Below, piece after piece: positions 1-6,063 of a stretch of 12,514 nt of DNA. The DNA comes from CAYOHP01 sp964403795 [NCBI: uncultured bacterium] (GTDB taxonomy: Bacteria > Muiribacteriota > UBA6191 > CAZXTJ01): contig CAYOHP010000170.1 in the NCBI GenBank assembly GCA_964403795.1, positions 1 to 12,514 of the forward strand. Direction: 5' to 3'. The stretch's first letter is position 1. Every line of letters starts with the position of its first letter. The position numbers and the translations under genes are program-made. The notes under the pieces were generated by a model. It was not told the DNA's origin, did no database searches, and saw nothing but the letters and a program-made list of their open reading frames with translations.

Positions 1-300
1 CGGGGCTTGCCCCGCCCCCAGCCTGGCCGGCGGTGAGGGGGCGGCCCGTAACGGTCCGGCCAACCCTCCGCTCGGCCGTGGGCGCCAGCCCATCGGCCGC
101 AGCGGCGTGTTGGCCGTGCCGTGCTCGATCCCCGGGCCTGCGCTCGGCGGGAACGGCCTCGTGGGTCTGAGCCTCCCCGGATCCGGCGATCCTCGACCGT
201 TGTCCGGGCGGCTGGCTCCATCCCTGGCGCAGGTAGCAGACCTCGCCTTGCCGCAGTCCTCGCCGGGTGCTACGACAGGGGTACCCCGGGGAGGGGCGAA
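1..300. other. Upstream stretch without a recognisable gene
   Basis: No protein with convincing features could be found here on either strand. One plus frame is open from base 2 into the first gene, but its translation is low-complexity Gly/Pro/Ala/Arg with no domain, which high GC alone can produce. There is a short GGGG-CTTG-CCCC hairpin at 2-13 and an inverted repeat TGGCCGG (24-30) / CCGGCCA (56-62) with a 25-base loop. Neither is followed by a T run. I see no tRNA, rRNA or known riboswitch motif. The stretch probably holds the end of the upstream transcription unit and the promoter of the first gene. Confidence 0.5.
248..276 (+). promoter_or_regulatory. Candidate sigma70-type promoter for the first gene
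   Basis: TTGCCG at 248-253 and TACGAC at 271-276 are separated by exactly 17 bases. They match the -35 consensus at 4 of 6 positions and the -10 consensus at 3 of 6. Initiation near 283 would give a leader of about 30 bases ending in a strong ribosome binding site. The match is weak and by eye only. Confidence 0.22.
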
Positions 301-307
301 GGGGAGG
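301..307 (+). promoter_or_regulatory. Ribosome binding site that fixes the first start
   Basis: GGGGAGG lies 6 bases upstream of the ATG at 314. It supports that start over the in-frame upstream GTG and TTG codons, because only the 314 start places a hydrophobic signal sequence at the protein N-terminus. Confidence 0.7.
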
Positions 308-313
308 CTCTCC

Positions 314-892
314 ATGGAACGGCACTGGCTGGTCGGCGTGGGTGTCGCGCTCGGGATGCTGGCTGGACCGTTGGCGGCCGAGGAGGCCACCGGCTTCGAA
401 GTCGCCCGGAAGCGCCTCGAGCAGGTCAGGGCCGGCCGGGTAGGGATCCGGGCCGTGGGATCGGGCCCGATCGCCGGGAGCCACCATGGCAACTGGGTCG
501 GGGAGAACCGCCTCTGGTGGGAGGAGGCGAAGCCGGCGGAGCGCTCGGAGGGCCGCCTCCAGGCAGGGCCGGATCGGCTCTCCTACACCTGGTCCTTCCG
601 GGGCAAGCCCCAGGAGGGGGTCCTCAGACTCTCGGGCCCGGCAGGCGCGCTGCGGGGGGATTGGCGGGACTCGTGGCACCAGACCACCGAGACGGCCTTC
701 CATGGTCGGCTCTCCGACGGGGTCGTCCTTCTCTACGGGACCTACCCGGCCGGAGAAGGACCCGACTGGGGATGGCGGATCGAGATCGACACCCGGGATC
801 CCGAGCACCTCACCCTCCGGATGTTCAACCTGTTCCCGGACGGGACCATCGTCCAGGCCGTGGATCTCCACGGTTCCCGCGCCGGGCGATGA
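314..892 (+). CDS. Secreted DUF1579-like protein
   Basis: The product has 192 residues. Residues 1-22 look like a signal peptide: a short start with Arg and His, a hydrophobic core VGVGVALGMLAG, then a probable cut after Ala22 before Glu-Glu. The mature part is rich in beta-strand patterns and tryptophans. It ends with W-R-I-E-I-D (154-159), then L-T-L-R-M-F-N-L-F-P-D-G-T (166-178) and A-V-D-L. This order of strands resembles the C-terminal half of DUF1579 domains, small beta-barrel proteins of unknown function. Assignment is by pattern recognition and is moderate. No catalytic residues are evident. The ATG at 314 was chosen for its strong ribosome binding site and the signal peptide. It precedes the YjbR-ArsC fusion gene by 66 bases on the same strand and may be co-transcribed with it. 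An exported lipocalin-like binding protein of another family is the main alternative. Confidence 0.65.
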   Translation: MERHWLVGVGVALGMLAGPLAAEEATGFEVARKRLEQVRAGRVGIRAVGSGPIAGSHHGNWVGENRLWWEEAKPAERSEGRLQAGPDRLSYTWSFRGKPQEGVLRLSGPAGALRGDWRDSWHQTTETAFHGRLSDGVVLLYGTYPAGEGPDWGWRIEIDTRDPEHLTLRMFNLFPDGTIVQAVDLHGSRAGR

Positions 893-931
893 GGATTCCG
901 CGGAAGCCCCGAACGCCCGCGGAGATCGCGA

Positions 932-946
932 CAGGGCGGAGCCCTG
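932..946 (+). promoter_or_regulatory. Small hairpin just before a ribosome binding site
   Basis: CAGGGC-GGA-GCCCTG is a perfect 6-bp stem with a 3-base loop. It lies between the first two genes, directly upstream of the GGAAGGAAGGA ribosome binding site of the fusion gene at 959. It has no T run, so it is a poor terminator. It could influence translation or mRNA stability, or be a chance product of high GC. Confidence 0.25.
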
Positions 947-958
947 GGAAGGAAGGAC

Positions 959-1756
959 ATGGCCAGGTCCAGGAAGTCCGCCACCGACGAGATCCTGCTC
1001 CGGCTCCGCGCCTTCGGCCTGGCGCTCCCCGGGGCCCATACCAAGAGTCCCTGGCCGGGGCATCTCGACCTGGCGGTGAAGGACAAGACCTTCTGCTACC
1101 TCGGACTCGAGGGCGATCCGCTCTCGATCTCGTGCAAGCTGCCCGTCTCGGGGAGTAGCGCCTTCCTCATGCCCCATACCAAGCCGACCGGGTACGGGCT
1201 GGGGAAGAGCGGCTGGGTGACGGGGAGCTTTCCCTTCGGCGAGGAGCCCGAGGTCGAGATCCTGGAGGCCTGGATCCTGGAGAGCTATCGCGCCCAGGCA
1301 CCCAAGCGTCTGGTGAAGGAGCTGGACGCCAGGACGCCGGCGGGTCCGGGTCAGGAGCGGGCGGTCGGTTCCCGGCGGGGCACGCCTGCCACCGTCCCGA
1401 TCGAGGCCGAGGCTGGGCGCGTCCGGTTCTACCACAACCCCCGTTGCGGGAAGAGCCGCCAGGCACTGGCCTTGCTCGAAGCGCGGGGTGTGCCGCTCGA
1501 CGTGGTCCGCTACCTCGACGAGCCCTTGCGACGCGGCGAGCTGGTCCGCCTGGTCGAGGCCCTCGGGACCACCGAGGGGCTGCTCCGGCGCGGCGAGGCG
1601 GTGTACCGGCAGAAGTACCCGGGCATCGCCCTCAGCCAGGCCGCCACGATCTCGGCCATCATGGAGGACCCGATCCTGTTGGAGCGGCCCGTGGCCATGC
1701 GGGGCGGGCGGGCGGTGATCGGGCGTCCGCCCGAGCGGGTGCTCGAGCTGCTCTGA
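959..1756 (+). CDS. YjbR/MmcQ domain fused to YfgD-type ArsC domain
   Basis: The product has 265 residues and two recognisable domains. Residues 5-122 match the MmcQ/YjbR family, a CyaY-like fold sometimes called DNA-binding: ALPGAHTKSPWPGH, then F-C-Y-L (45-48) and the KPTGYGLGKSGWV motif around 75-87. Residues 155-265 match the ArsC family, closest to the YfgD branch: YHNPRCGKSRQAL with candidate nucleophile Cys163, LLRRGE with Arg210, ERP with Arg243, and IGRPPERVLELL at the end, with Arg256. These arginines correspond to the oxyanion-binding arginines of E. coli plasmid ArsC (Arg60, Arg94, Arg107). The linker (about 123-154) contains no ATG, GTG or TTG in frame close to the ArsC start, so this is a true fusion and not two genes. 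The start has a GGAAGGA ribosome binding site. No arsR, arsB or acr3 is nearby, so arsenate reduction is uncertain; a glutaredoxin-dependent thiol reductase or regulator is possible. Confidence 0.88.
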   Translation: MARSRKSATDEILLRLRAFGLALPGAHTKSPWPGHLDLAVKDKTFCYLGLEGDPLSISCKLPVSGSSAFLMPHTKPTGYGLGKSGWVTGSFPFGEEPEVEILEAWILESYRAQAPKRLVKELDARTPAGPGQERAVGSRRGTPATVPIEAEAGRVRFYHNPRCGKSRQALALLEARGVPLDVVRYLDEPLRRGELVRLVEALGTTEGLLRRGEAVYRQKYPGIALSQAATISAIMEDPILLERPVAMRGGRAVIGRPPERVLELL

Positions 1757-1814
1757 AGGCTCTGGGTGGCCTGCCGGATCGGCGGCCGCGTGGGGGGACG
1801 CCCTGGAGGACACC

Positions 1815-2387
1815 GTGAAGAAAACCTCGACCACCACTGCGCCGACCCAGGCCCGGCGGCAGGAGCTGCTCGGGATCCTGCGGGCCCGTTTCGAGGAGAA
1901 CCTCCCGCGTCACCCCGGGACCCGCTGGGACGGGGTCCAGGCGAGACTCGAGGCCGACCCGGAGAAGCTCGCGGTCCTCGACCGGATGGAGACGAGTGGC
2001 GGCGAGCCCGACGTCGTCGCCCTGGACGGGGATGCGGGGATCCTCCAGTTCGCCGACTGCTCGCCGCAGAGCCCGAAGGGCCGCCGCAGCCTGTGCTTCG
2101 ACGAGGCGGCCCTGGCCGCCCGCAAGGCCAACAAGCCGAGCGGCAGCGCGGTGGCGGCGGCCGCTGCCATGGGGATCGAACTGCTCACCGAAGAGCAGTA
2201 CCGGCGACTGCAGCAGCTCGGCGAGTTCGACACCACGACCTCGAGCTGGGTCCGGACCCCGCCCGAGATCCGGCAGCTCGGGGGCGCCCTCTTCTGCGAC
2301 CGGCGCTTCGGCAAGGTCTTCGTCTACCACAACGGCGCCGAGTCCTACTACGCGGCCCGGGGCTTCCGGGGAGTCCTGACCGTGTAG
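1815..2387 (+). CDS. DUF4256 family protein
   Basis: The product has 190 residues, starting at a GTG preceded by GGAGGA four bases upstream. It matches DUF4256 over nearly its whole length: RFEENLPRHPG (25-35), the TGGEPDVV-like segment SGGEPDVV (61-68), DCSPQSPKGRRSLCFD (81-96), RKANKP (103-108), MGIELLTEEQYRRLQ (119-133), FDTTTSSWVRTPPEIR (138-153), LGGALFCDRR (155-164) and VYHNGAESYYAARGFRG (170-186). There is no signal peptide or membrane helix, so it is likely cytoplasmic. The biochemical role of the family is not known to me. The gene follows the YjbR-ArsC fusion by 58 bases on the same strand, with no clear terminator between, so the two may share a transcript. Length and motif order are those of an intact family member. 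Confidence 0.92.
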   Translation: MKKTSTTTAPTQARRQELLGILRARFEENLPRHPGTRWDGVQARLEADPEKLAVLDRMETSGGEPDVVALDGDAGILQFADCSPQSPKGRRSLCFDEAALAARKANKPSGSAVAAAAAMGIELLTEEQYRRLQQLGEFDTTTSSWVRTPPEIRQLGGALFCDRRFGKVFVYHNGAESYYAARGFRGVLTV

Positions 2388-2393
2388 GAGCGG

Positions 2394-2421
2394 GGCGGCG
2401 CCGGGAGCCCTCCCCGCCGCC
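2394..2421. terminator. Candidate hairpin between convergent genes
   Basis: GGCGGCG (2394-2400) pairs with CGCCGCC (2415-2421). Inside it, GGGA (2403-2406) pairs with TCCC (2411-2414), leaving a two-base bulge. The structure lies in the 61-base gap between the DUF4256 gene and the convergent RING gene, where a shared terminator would be expected. There is no T run on either side, so it is not a classical intrinsic terminator. Confidence 0.35.
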
Positions 2422-2448
2422 GGGAGTCGCTCGGTGGCTCGCCCCGCC

Positions 2449-3189
2449 TCACACCCCGGGGATCTGCTTCCTCGGCGCCCCCGCCTCGATGGCGGCCCCC
2501 AGCCGGTTCGCCAGGATGCGCTGGGATCCGACCCACCGGGCCGGCAGCCGCAGCGCCCCGTAGTAGATGGCCGCCAGTACCAGCACCGGGTAGGCCATCG
2601 GGAGACCGTCGTCGAGCCTTCCCCCGGACGGCCAGTAGTACCCGAGCCAGGTGAGGCACGAGAGCGCCAGCGCCAGGATCCCGGGCGGGAACGGCAGCAC
2701 GCGCCCGGTGCGCTCGGCCACGGCGCGGGCCAGCCGTCGCTCCTCGCCTCGGGCCGCGGATTCCTCGAGGGCCCGGAACAGGCCGAGGCGCTGGGCTTCC
2801 GCCTTGACCGCGAACGCCCTCTGCATGGAGAACACCGTGGCGAGCGCGGCCAGCACCGCGGGGAGCATCAGCAGGGGGCTCTCCGGTGCTCCCGCGATCA
2901 GCAGCCCGAACCCGAGGGCGAAGGAGAGGGGGATCGCCTGGAGCCAGAGCGCCGCCCGCGAGACCCAGCGCATGCCGCGCACCACCAGGGCATGGGCCTC
3001 GGGCCAGGATTCGGTCGGCAGGGTCCGACCCGCCTCGTCGGCGCAGCCGAAGACCGCGCAGCCCGGCACGTACTCCCAGCACTCGGGATGGTGGGGCGTG
3101 TCGCAACGCTCGCAGCGGCGGGCATCGCCGTCCCCGAGATCCTCGCCGCAGACCGGGCACCGGGGAGCGAGGACAGGGAGGGTGGACAT
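2449..3189 (-). CDS. Membrane protein with prokaryotic RING finger (family 1)
   Basis: The product has 246 residues. The N-terminal 50 residues form a cysteine/histidine cluster: C11-x2-C14, C26-x2-C29, H33/H34, C37-W, C44 and C49. The pattern C-x2-C, C-x2-C, HHPECW, GC-x4-C matches prokaryotic RING finger family 1, a two-zinc treble-clef domain whose bacterial members carry transmembrane helices. Four hydrophobic segments follow at about 80-100, 104-122, 168-186 and 197-215, separated by a charged Glu/Arg-rich stretch at 128-163. The zinc cluster would face the cytoplasm or membrane surface. Related domains occur near ubiquitin-like E1/E2 genes in some prokaryotes, but none is seen here. It lies 26 bases downstream of mqnE on the same strand, so co-transcription is likely. 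The start at 3189 is the first ATG before the cysteine cluster; its ribosome binding site is weak (GAGCGGA). Function as a ubiquitin ligase is not supported; a zinc-stabilised interaction domain is equally possible. Confidence 0.78.
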   Translation of the reverse strand: MSTLPVLAPRCPVCGEDLGDGDARRCERCDTPHHPECWEYVPGCAVFGCADEAGRTLPTESWPEAHALVVRGMRWVSRAALWLQAIPLSFALGFGLLIAGAPESPLLMLPAVLAALATVFSMQRAFAVKAEAQRLGLFRALEESAARGEERRLARAVAERTGRVLPFPPGILALALSCLTWLGYYWPSGGRLDDGLPMAYPVLVLAAIYYGALRLPARWVGSQRILANRLGAAIEAGAPRKQIPGV

Positions 3190-3215
3190 GCCCGGCGCGG
3201 TCCGCTCGCCGACGT

Positions 3216-4370
3216 TCAGTCGACCCGGAGCTCGTTGTAGAGGGTATCGCGCTGGACCGGGACGAAGCCGGCCTCGCGCACCAGCCGGCAGAGTTCGGAG
3301 CGGTCGACGCCACGGGCGTTCTCGGCGCCGGCCGCGTAGGTGATCCGCTCGTCGATCACGGTGCCGTCGATGTCGTCGGCCCCGAAGTGCAGTCCGAGCT
3401 GGGCGATCTTCATGCCGGTCATCACCCAATAGACCTTGATGTGGGGGAAGTTGTCGAGCATCAGGCGGGACACCGCCAGGGTCTTCAGGTCGTCATAGCC
3501 CGAGGGGCCCGGCAGATGGGCGAGCTCGGTGTCCTTGGGATGGAAGGAGAGGGGGATGAAGGCGGTGTAGCCGCCGGTCCGGTCCTGGCTCTCCCGTAGG
3601 CGGACCATGTGGTCGACCCGCTCCTCCATGGTCTCGACGTGGCCGTAGAGCATGGTGGAGGTGGACTTCAGGCCCATCGAATGGGCGATCTCGTGGATCT
3701 CCAGCCAGCGGTCGCCGTAGATCTTGTTGGCGCAGAGTTCGTCCCGCACCCGGTCGGCGAAGATCTCGGCCCCGCCCCCGGGCAGGCTCTCGAGTCCGGC
3801 CTCGACCAGTTTCGCCAGCACCTCCCGGATGCCCAGGCCCGAGATCTCGCAGAGGAACTCGAGTTCCACGGCCGTGAAGGCCTTGAGGTGGAGACGGGGG
3901 AAGCGGGTCTTCAGGCCCCGCAGGAGATCGGTGTAGTACGAGAGCGGGAGTTCGGGGTGGAGCCCACCCACGATGTGGAGCTCGGTCACCTCGTCGCCCC
4001 ACGTGGCCATGGTCTCGGCGGCCTTCTCGACCGCCTGTTCGGGCGTCCAGGTCCAGGCGCCCGGCTGGTCGGGGGTCCTCGCGAAGGCGCAGAAGCGGCA
4101 TCCGGCGAAGCACACGTTGGTCGGGTTCAGGTGGCGGTTCACCACGTAGAAGGCCTTCTGCCCCCAGCGGCGCCGGCGCACCGAGTCGGCCAGGCGACCG
4201 ATCTCCAGGAGGTCATGGGAGCGGAAGAGTTCGACCCCGTCCTCGAAGGAGAGCCGCTCGCCGGCCTCGACCTTGGCGCGGATCCCGGCGAGGGAGGTCG
4301 GGCCGCCGGGAGCCGGGGAGGGGATGGGGGCGGATTTCGATTTCGCTTCGACCGGGGACACCGGGGACAT
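3216..4370 (-). CDS. mqnE: Aminofutalosine synthase MqnE
   Basis: This radical SAM enzyme of the futalosine menaquinone pathway joins 3-[(1-carboxyvinyl)oxy]benzoate to the adenosyl part of S-adenosylmethionine, giving aminofutalosine in the cytoplasm. The product has 384 residues. YVVNRHLNPTNVC leads into the iron-sulfur ligands C87-x3-C91-x2-C94. HIVGGLHPELP (132-142), LKAFTAVE (162-169), LPGGGAEI (196-203) and MLYGHVET (240-247) follow in the usual order. KVYWVMTGMKIAQLGLHFGA (312-331) and DDIDGTVIDE separate it from its relative MqnC. The start has GAGGAGG eight bases upstream. The first 27 residues are a Ser/Pro/Ala-rich extension of no obvious role. No other mqn genes are in the window, so the pathway is scattered. 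The RING membrane gene follows directly and the protease gene diverges upstream. Confidence 0.96.
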   Translation of the reverse strand: MSPVSPVEAKSKSAPIPSPAPGGPTSLAGIRAKVEAGERLSFEDGVELFRSHDLLEIGRLADSVRRRRWGQKAFYVVNRHLNPTNVCFAGCRFCAFARTPDQPGAWTWTPEQAVEKAAETMATWGDEVTELHIVGGLHPELPLSYYTDLLRGLKTRFPRLHLKAFTAVELEFLCEISGLGIREVLAKLVEAGLESLPGGGAEIFADRVRDELCANKIYGDRWLEIHEIAHSMGLKSTSTMLYGHVETMEERVDHMVRLRESQDRTGGYTAFIPLSFHPKDTELAHLPGPSGYDDLKTLAVSRLMLDNFPHIKVYWVMTGMKIAQLGLHFGADDIDGTVIDERITYAAGAENARGVDRSELCRLVREAGFVPVQRDTLYNELRVD

Positions 4371-4378
4371 GGAACGGG

Positions 4379-4385
4379 CCTCCTC
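4379..4385 (-). promoter_or_regulatory. Ribosome binding site of mqnE
   Basis: GAGGAGG on the minus strand sits 8 bases before the ATG at 4370. It supports this start, which includes a 27-residue Pro/Ser/Ala-rich N-terminal extension that could otherwise be doubted. Confidence 0.7.
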
Positions 4386-4416
4386 GGCCGGCCCCACCCG
4401 GCCATCGTCGAGAGGA

Positions 4417-4445
4417 AAACTACCACCGATCCGACCCCGAGTGCA
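4417..4445 (-). promoter_or_regulatory. Candidate promoter for mqnE
   Basis: Read on the minus strand, TGCACT (4445-4440) and TAGTTT (4422-4417) are 17 bases apart. Each matches its consensus at 3 of 6 positions. The -10 candidate lies in the only AT-rich pocket of this 171-base divergent gap (around 4411-4423). Transcription starting near 4410 would leave a leader of about 40 bases. Weak, by eye. Confidence 0.22.
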
Positions 4446-4541
4446 GTCCCCGTGCTCTCCGGAAAGACCATGCGACAGCCCCGTCGAGGCCGCCCGGCCT
4501 GCCTCTGCTAACCTCACAGCGACACTGCGAGGGAGGGCGGC

Positions 4542-5987
4542 ATGGGATCGACCGGGTCCGGTGCGTGGGGAGCGTTCCTGGTGGGGTTGCTGGCGGCCTG
4601 CGGAAGCCTTCCGGCGGCCCCCGCCGGGGGAGACCCCGGGCCTCGCTTCTGCATGGCGATCGATCGTCGCCCCGAGGCCGCGCCCCGCTTGGGCGACGGC
4701 GCCACCCCGGCCGAGGCCCGCCACCAAGTGGCCCTCCGCAGCGTGCTCTGGAAGGCGGGTTCCACCCTCCGGATCCGCTTCCTGGACGGCGACCCCGGCC
4801 TGCGCCAGCGGGTCCGCACCTTCGCCTCGGAGTGGACCCGCCACGCCAACCTCGACTTCGACTGGGTCGACGAGGGCTACGCCCACATCCGGATCGCCTT
4901 CCCCGGCGACGGGCGCTCCTGGTCGCTGCTGGGCACCCAGGCCCTGGAGCGGCCCCAGCACCAGGCCACCATGAGCTTCGGGTGGTTCACCCCGGCGAGC
5001 GGCGACGAGGACCTCCGGCGCACCACCCTGCACGAGTTCGGCCACGCCCTCGGGCTCGAGCACGAGCACCAGCACCCGTCGGCCGCCTTCCCATGGAACC
5101 GGGACGCGGTGATCTACGACATGCGCCGGCTGGGCTGGACCGAGGAGATGGTCGAGCACAACATCTTCCGCCGGCTCGACGAGTCGACCACCCGGTCCTC
5201 GGCGCTCGATCCCGACTCGATCATGACCTACGACGTGCCCCCGAGCTGGACCTTGGACGGCAGTTCCATGGCCCGCAGCAGCCGGCTCTCGGCGGGGGAC
5301 CAGGCCTACGTCGCCGCCCTGTATCCGGGCCGCAGCCGGGCCCCGGTGACCGTCCCGCCGACTCCGACGCCTCCCACGGCCGGCACCGGGCTCCGCCTCG
5401 CCAACGCCGCCGTCGCCCAGGCCGACGGGCGTACCTGGAGCTGGACCGCCTACCTGGAGGGCCCGCTCCTCCCCCGGGTCCGGAGCGTGCGCTACCTGCT
5501 CCACCCGACCTTCACCCCCAACCAGGTCGCGGTGGGACCCGAGGCCGGCTGGGGCTTCCCCTTCACGACCAGGGGCTGGGGCACCTTCGAGCTGGGGGCC
5601 CTGGCCACCCTCGACGATGGGAGCCAGGTCCGGCTCCGCCACATGCTGGTCTTCGCGGGAGCCCCGGCGAAGCCCCCGGCCAGGCCCGTCACCCGGCCCC
5701 GCCTAGCCCTCTCCAATGTGGCCCGCTCCGAGGGCCTTCCCCCGGGAGGCGGCTACCCGATCTGGGCCTGGACCGCCTTCCTGGTGGGCGAGGACGTGCC
5801 CCTGGTCGAGGCGGTCGAGTACCAGCTCCACCCCACCTTCCAGCCGGATCGGGTGAAGGTGAGCCAGGGTGCCGAGCAGGGCTTCCCGCTCTCCTCCCGG
5901 GGCTGGGGGACCTTCCGGATCGCCGCCACCGCCCGCCTCCGGGACGGCCGCTCGGTCCGCCTGGAGCACGACCTGCGCTTCCGCTGA
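4542..5987 (+). CDS. Lipoprotein: astacin-like zinc protease with two pYEATS domains
   Basis: The product has 481 residues. The N-terminus has a hydrophobic run ending in the lipobox LAAC (Cys20), predicting a lipid-anchored exported protein, although residues 1-10 lack the usual Lys/Arg. Residues about 60-263 form a metzincin domain (ZnMc/M12A-like). The zinc site is HEFGHALGLEHEHQ, with zinc ligands His164, His168 and His174, and catalytic Glu165. WNRDAVIYD follows, then the Met-turn SIMTYD (Met228), WTLDG and LSAGDQAYVAALYP. A Pro/Thr-rich linker (264-283) leads to two copies of the prokaryotic YEATS fold, about 284-371 and 387-481. Both show W-x-W-T-A, V-x-Y-x-L-H-P-T-F and R-G-W-G-T-F. 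The ribosome binding site is GAGGGAGGG, and an in-frame stop just upstream (4509-4511) fixes the start near 4542. It diverges from mqnE and precedes a secreted unknown by 76 bases. Substrate unknown; the pYEATS copies probably bind the target or an assembly partner. Confidence 0.88.
   Translation: MGSTGSGAWGAFLVGLLAACGSLPAAPAGGDPGPRFCMAIDRRPEAAPRLGDGATPAEARHQVALRSVLWKAGSTLRIRFLDGDPGLRQRVRTFASEWTRHANLDFDWVDEGYAHIRIAFPGDGRSWSLLGTQALERPQHQATMSFGWFTPASGDEDLRRTTLHEFGHALGLEHEHQHPSAAFPWNRDAVIYDMRRLGWTEEMVEHNIFRRLDESTTRSSALDPDSIMTYDVPPSWTLDGSSMARSSRLSAGDQAYVAALYPGRSRAPVTVPPTPTPPTAGTGLRLANAAVAQADGRTWSWTAYLEGPLLPRVRSVRYLLHPTFTPNQVAVGPEAGWGFPFTTRGWGTFELGALATLDDGSQVRLRHMLVFAGAPAKPPARPVTRPRLALSNVARSEGLPPGGGYPIWAWTAFLVGEDVPLVEAVEYQLHPTFQPDRVKVSQGAEQGFPLSSRGWGTFRIAATARLRDGRSVRLEHDLRFR
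5391..5984 (+). repeat. Tandem pYEATS domain duplication within the protease gene
   Basis: The two C-terminal domains, 5391-5654 and 5700-5984, are direct repeats at the protein level, roughly 40% identical by eye. The best-conserved blocks are W-x-W-T-A-(Y/F)-L, L-H-P-T-F, G-F-P, R-G-W-G-T-F, D-G and V-R-L. They point to an old in-gene duplication, because DNA similarity is limited to short blocks. Confidence 0.8.
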
Positions 5988-6063
5988 TCCGCCTTCGGGG
6001 GGAGGTTCCCCGGGGTCCCCGCCCGGTCGATCGCCCCCACCCGCACGACAACCCCGGAGATCC

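Noticed and set aside
107-313. A longer N-terminus for the first gene, starting at upstream GTG or TTG codons.
   Set aside because: The extra residues are low-complexity and would bury the signal peptide; the ATG at 314 has a well-spaced GGGGAGG.
959-1756. An arsenic resistance operon.
   Set aside because: The ArsC part resembles the YfgD branch and there is no arsR, arsB, acr3 or thioredoxin-type partner nearby.
4371-5642. A long open frame on the minus strand continuing upstream from mqnE across the protease gene.
   Set aside because: Its translation is repetitive Gly/Arg/Pro/Ala with no domain. It is antisense to the well-supported protease-pYEATS gene, and mqnE has its own strong ribosome binding site.
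2449-5987. A ubiquitin-like or conflict system built on the RING and pYEATS proteins.
   Set aside because: No E1, E2, ubiquitin-like, JAB, NTPase or nuclease gene is present, the two genes are on opposite strands with mqnE between, and the pYEATS protein is predicted to be exported.
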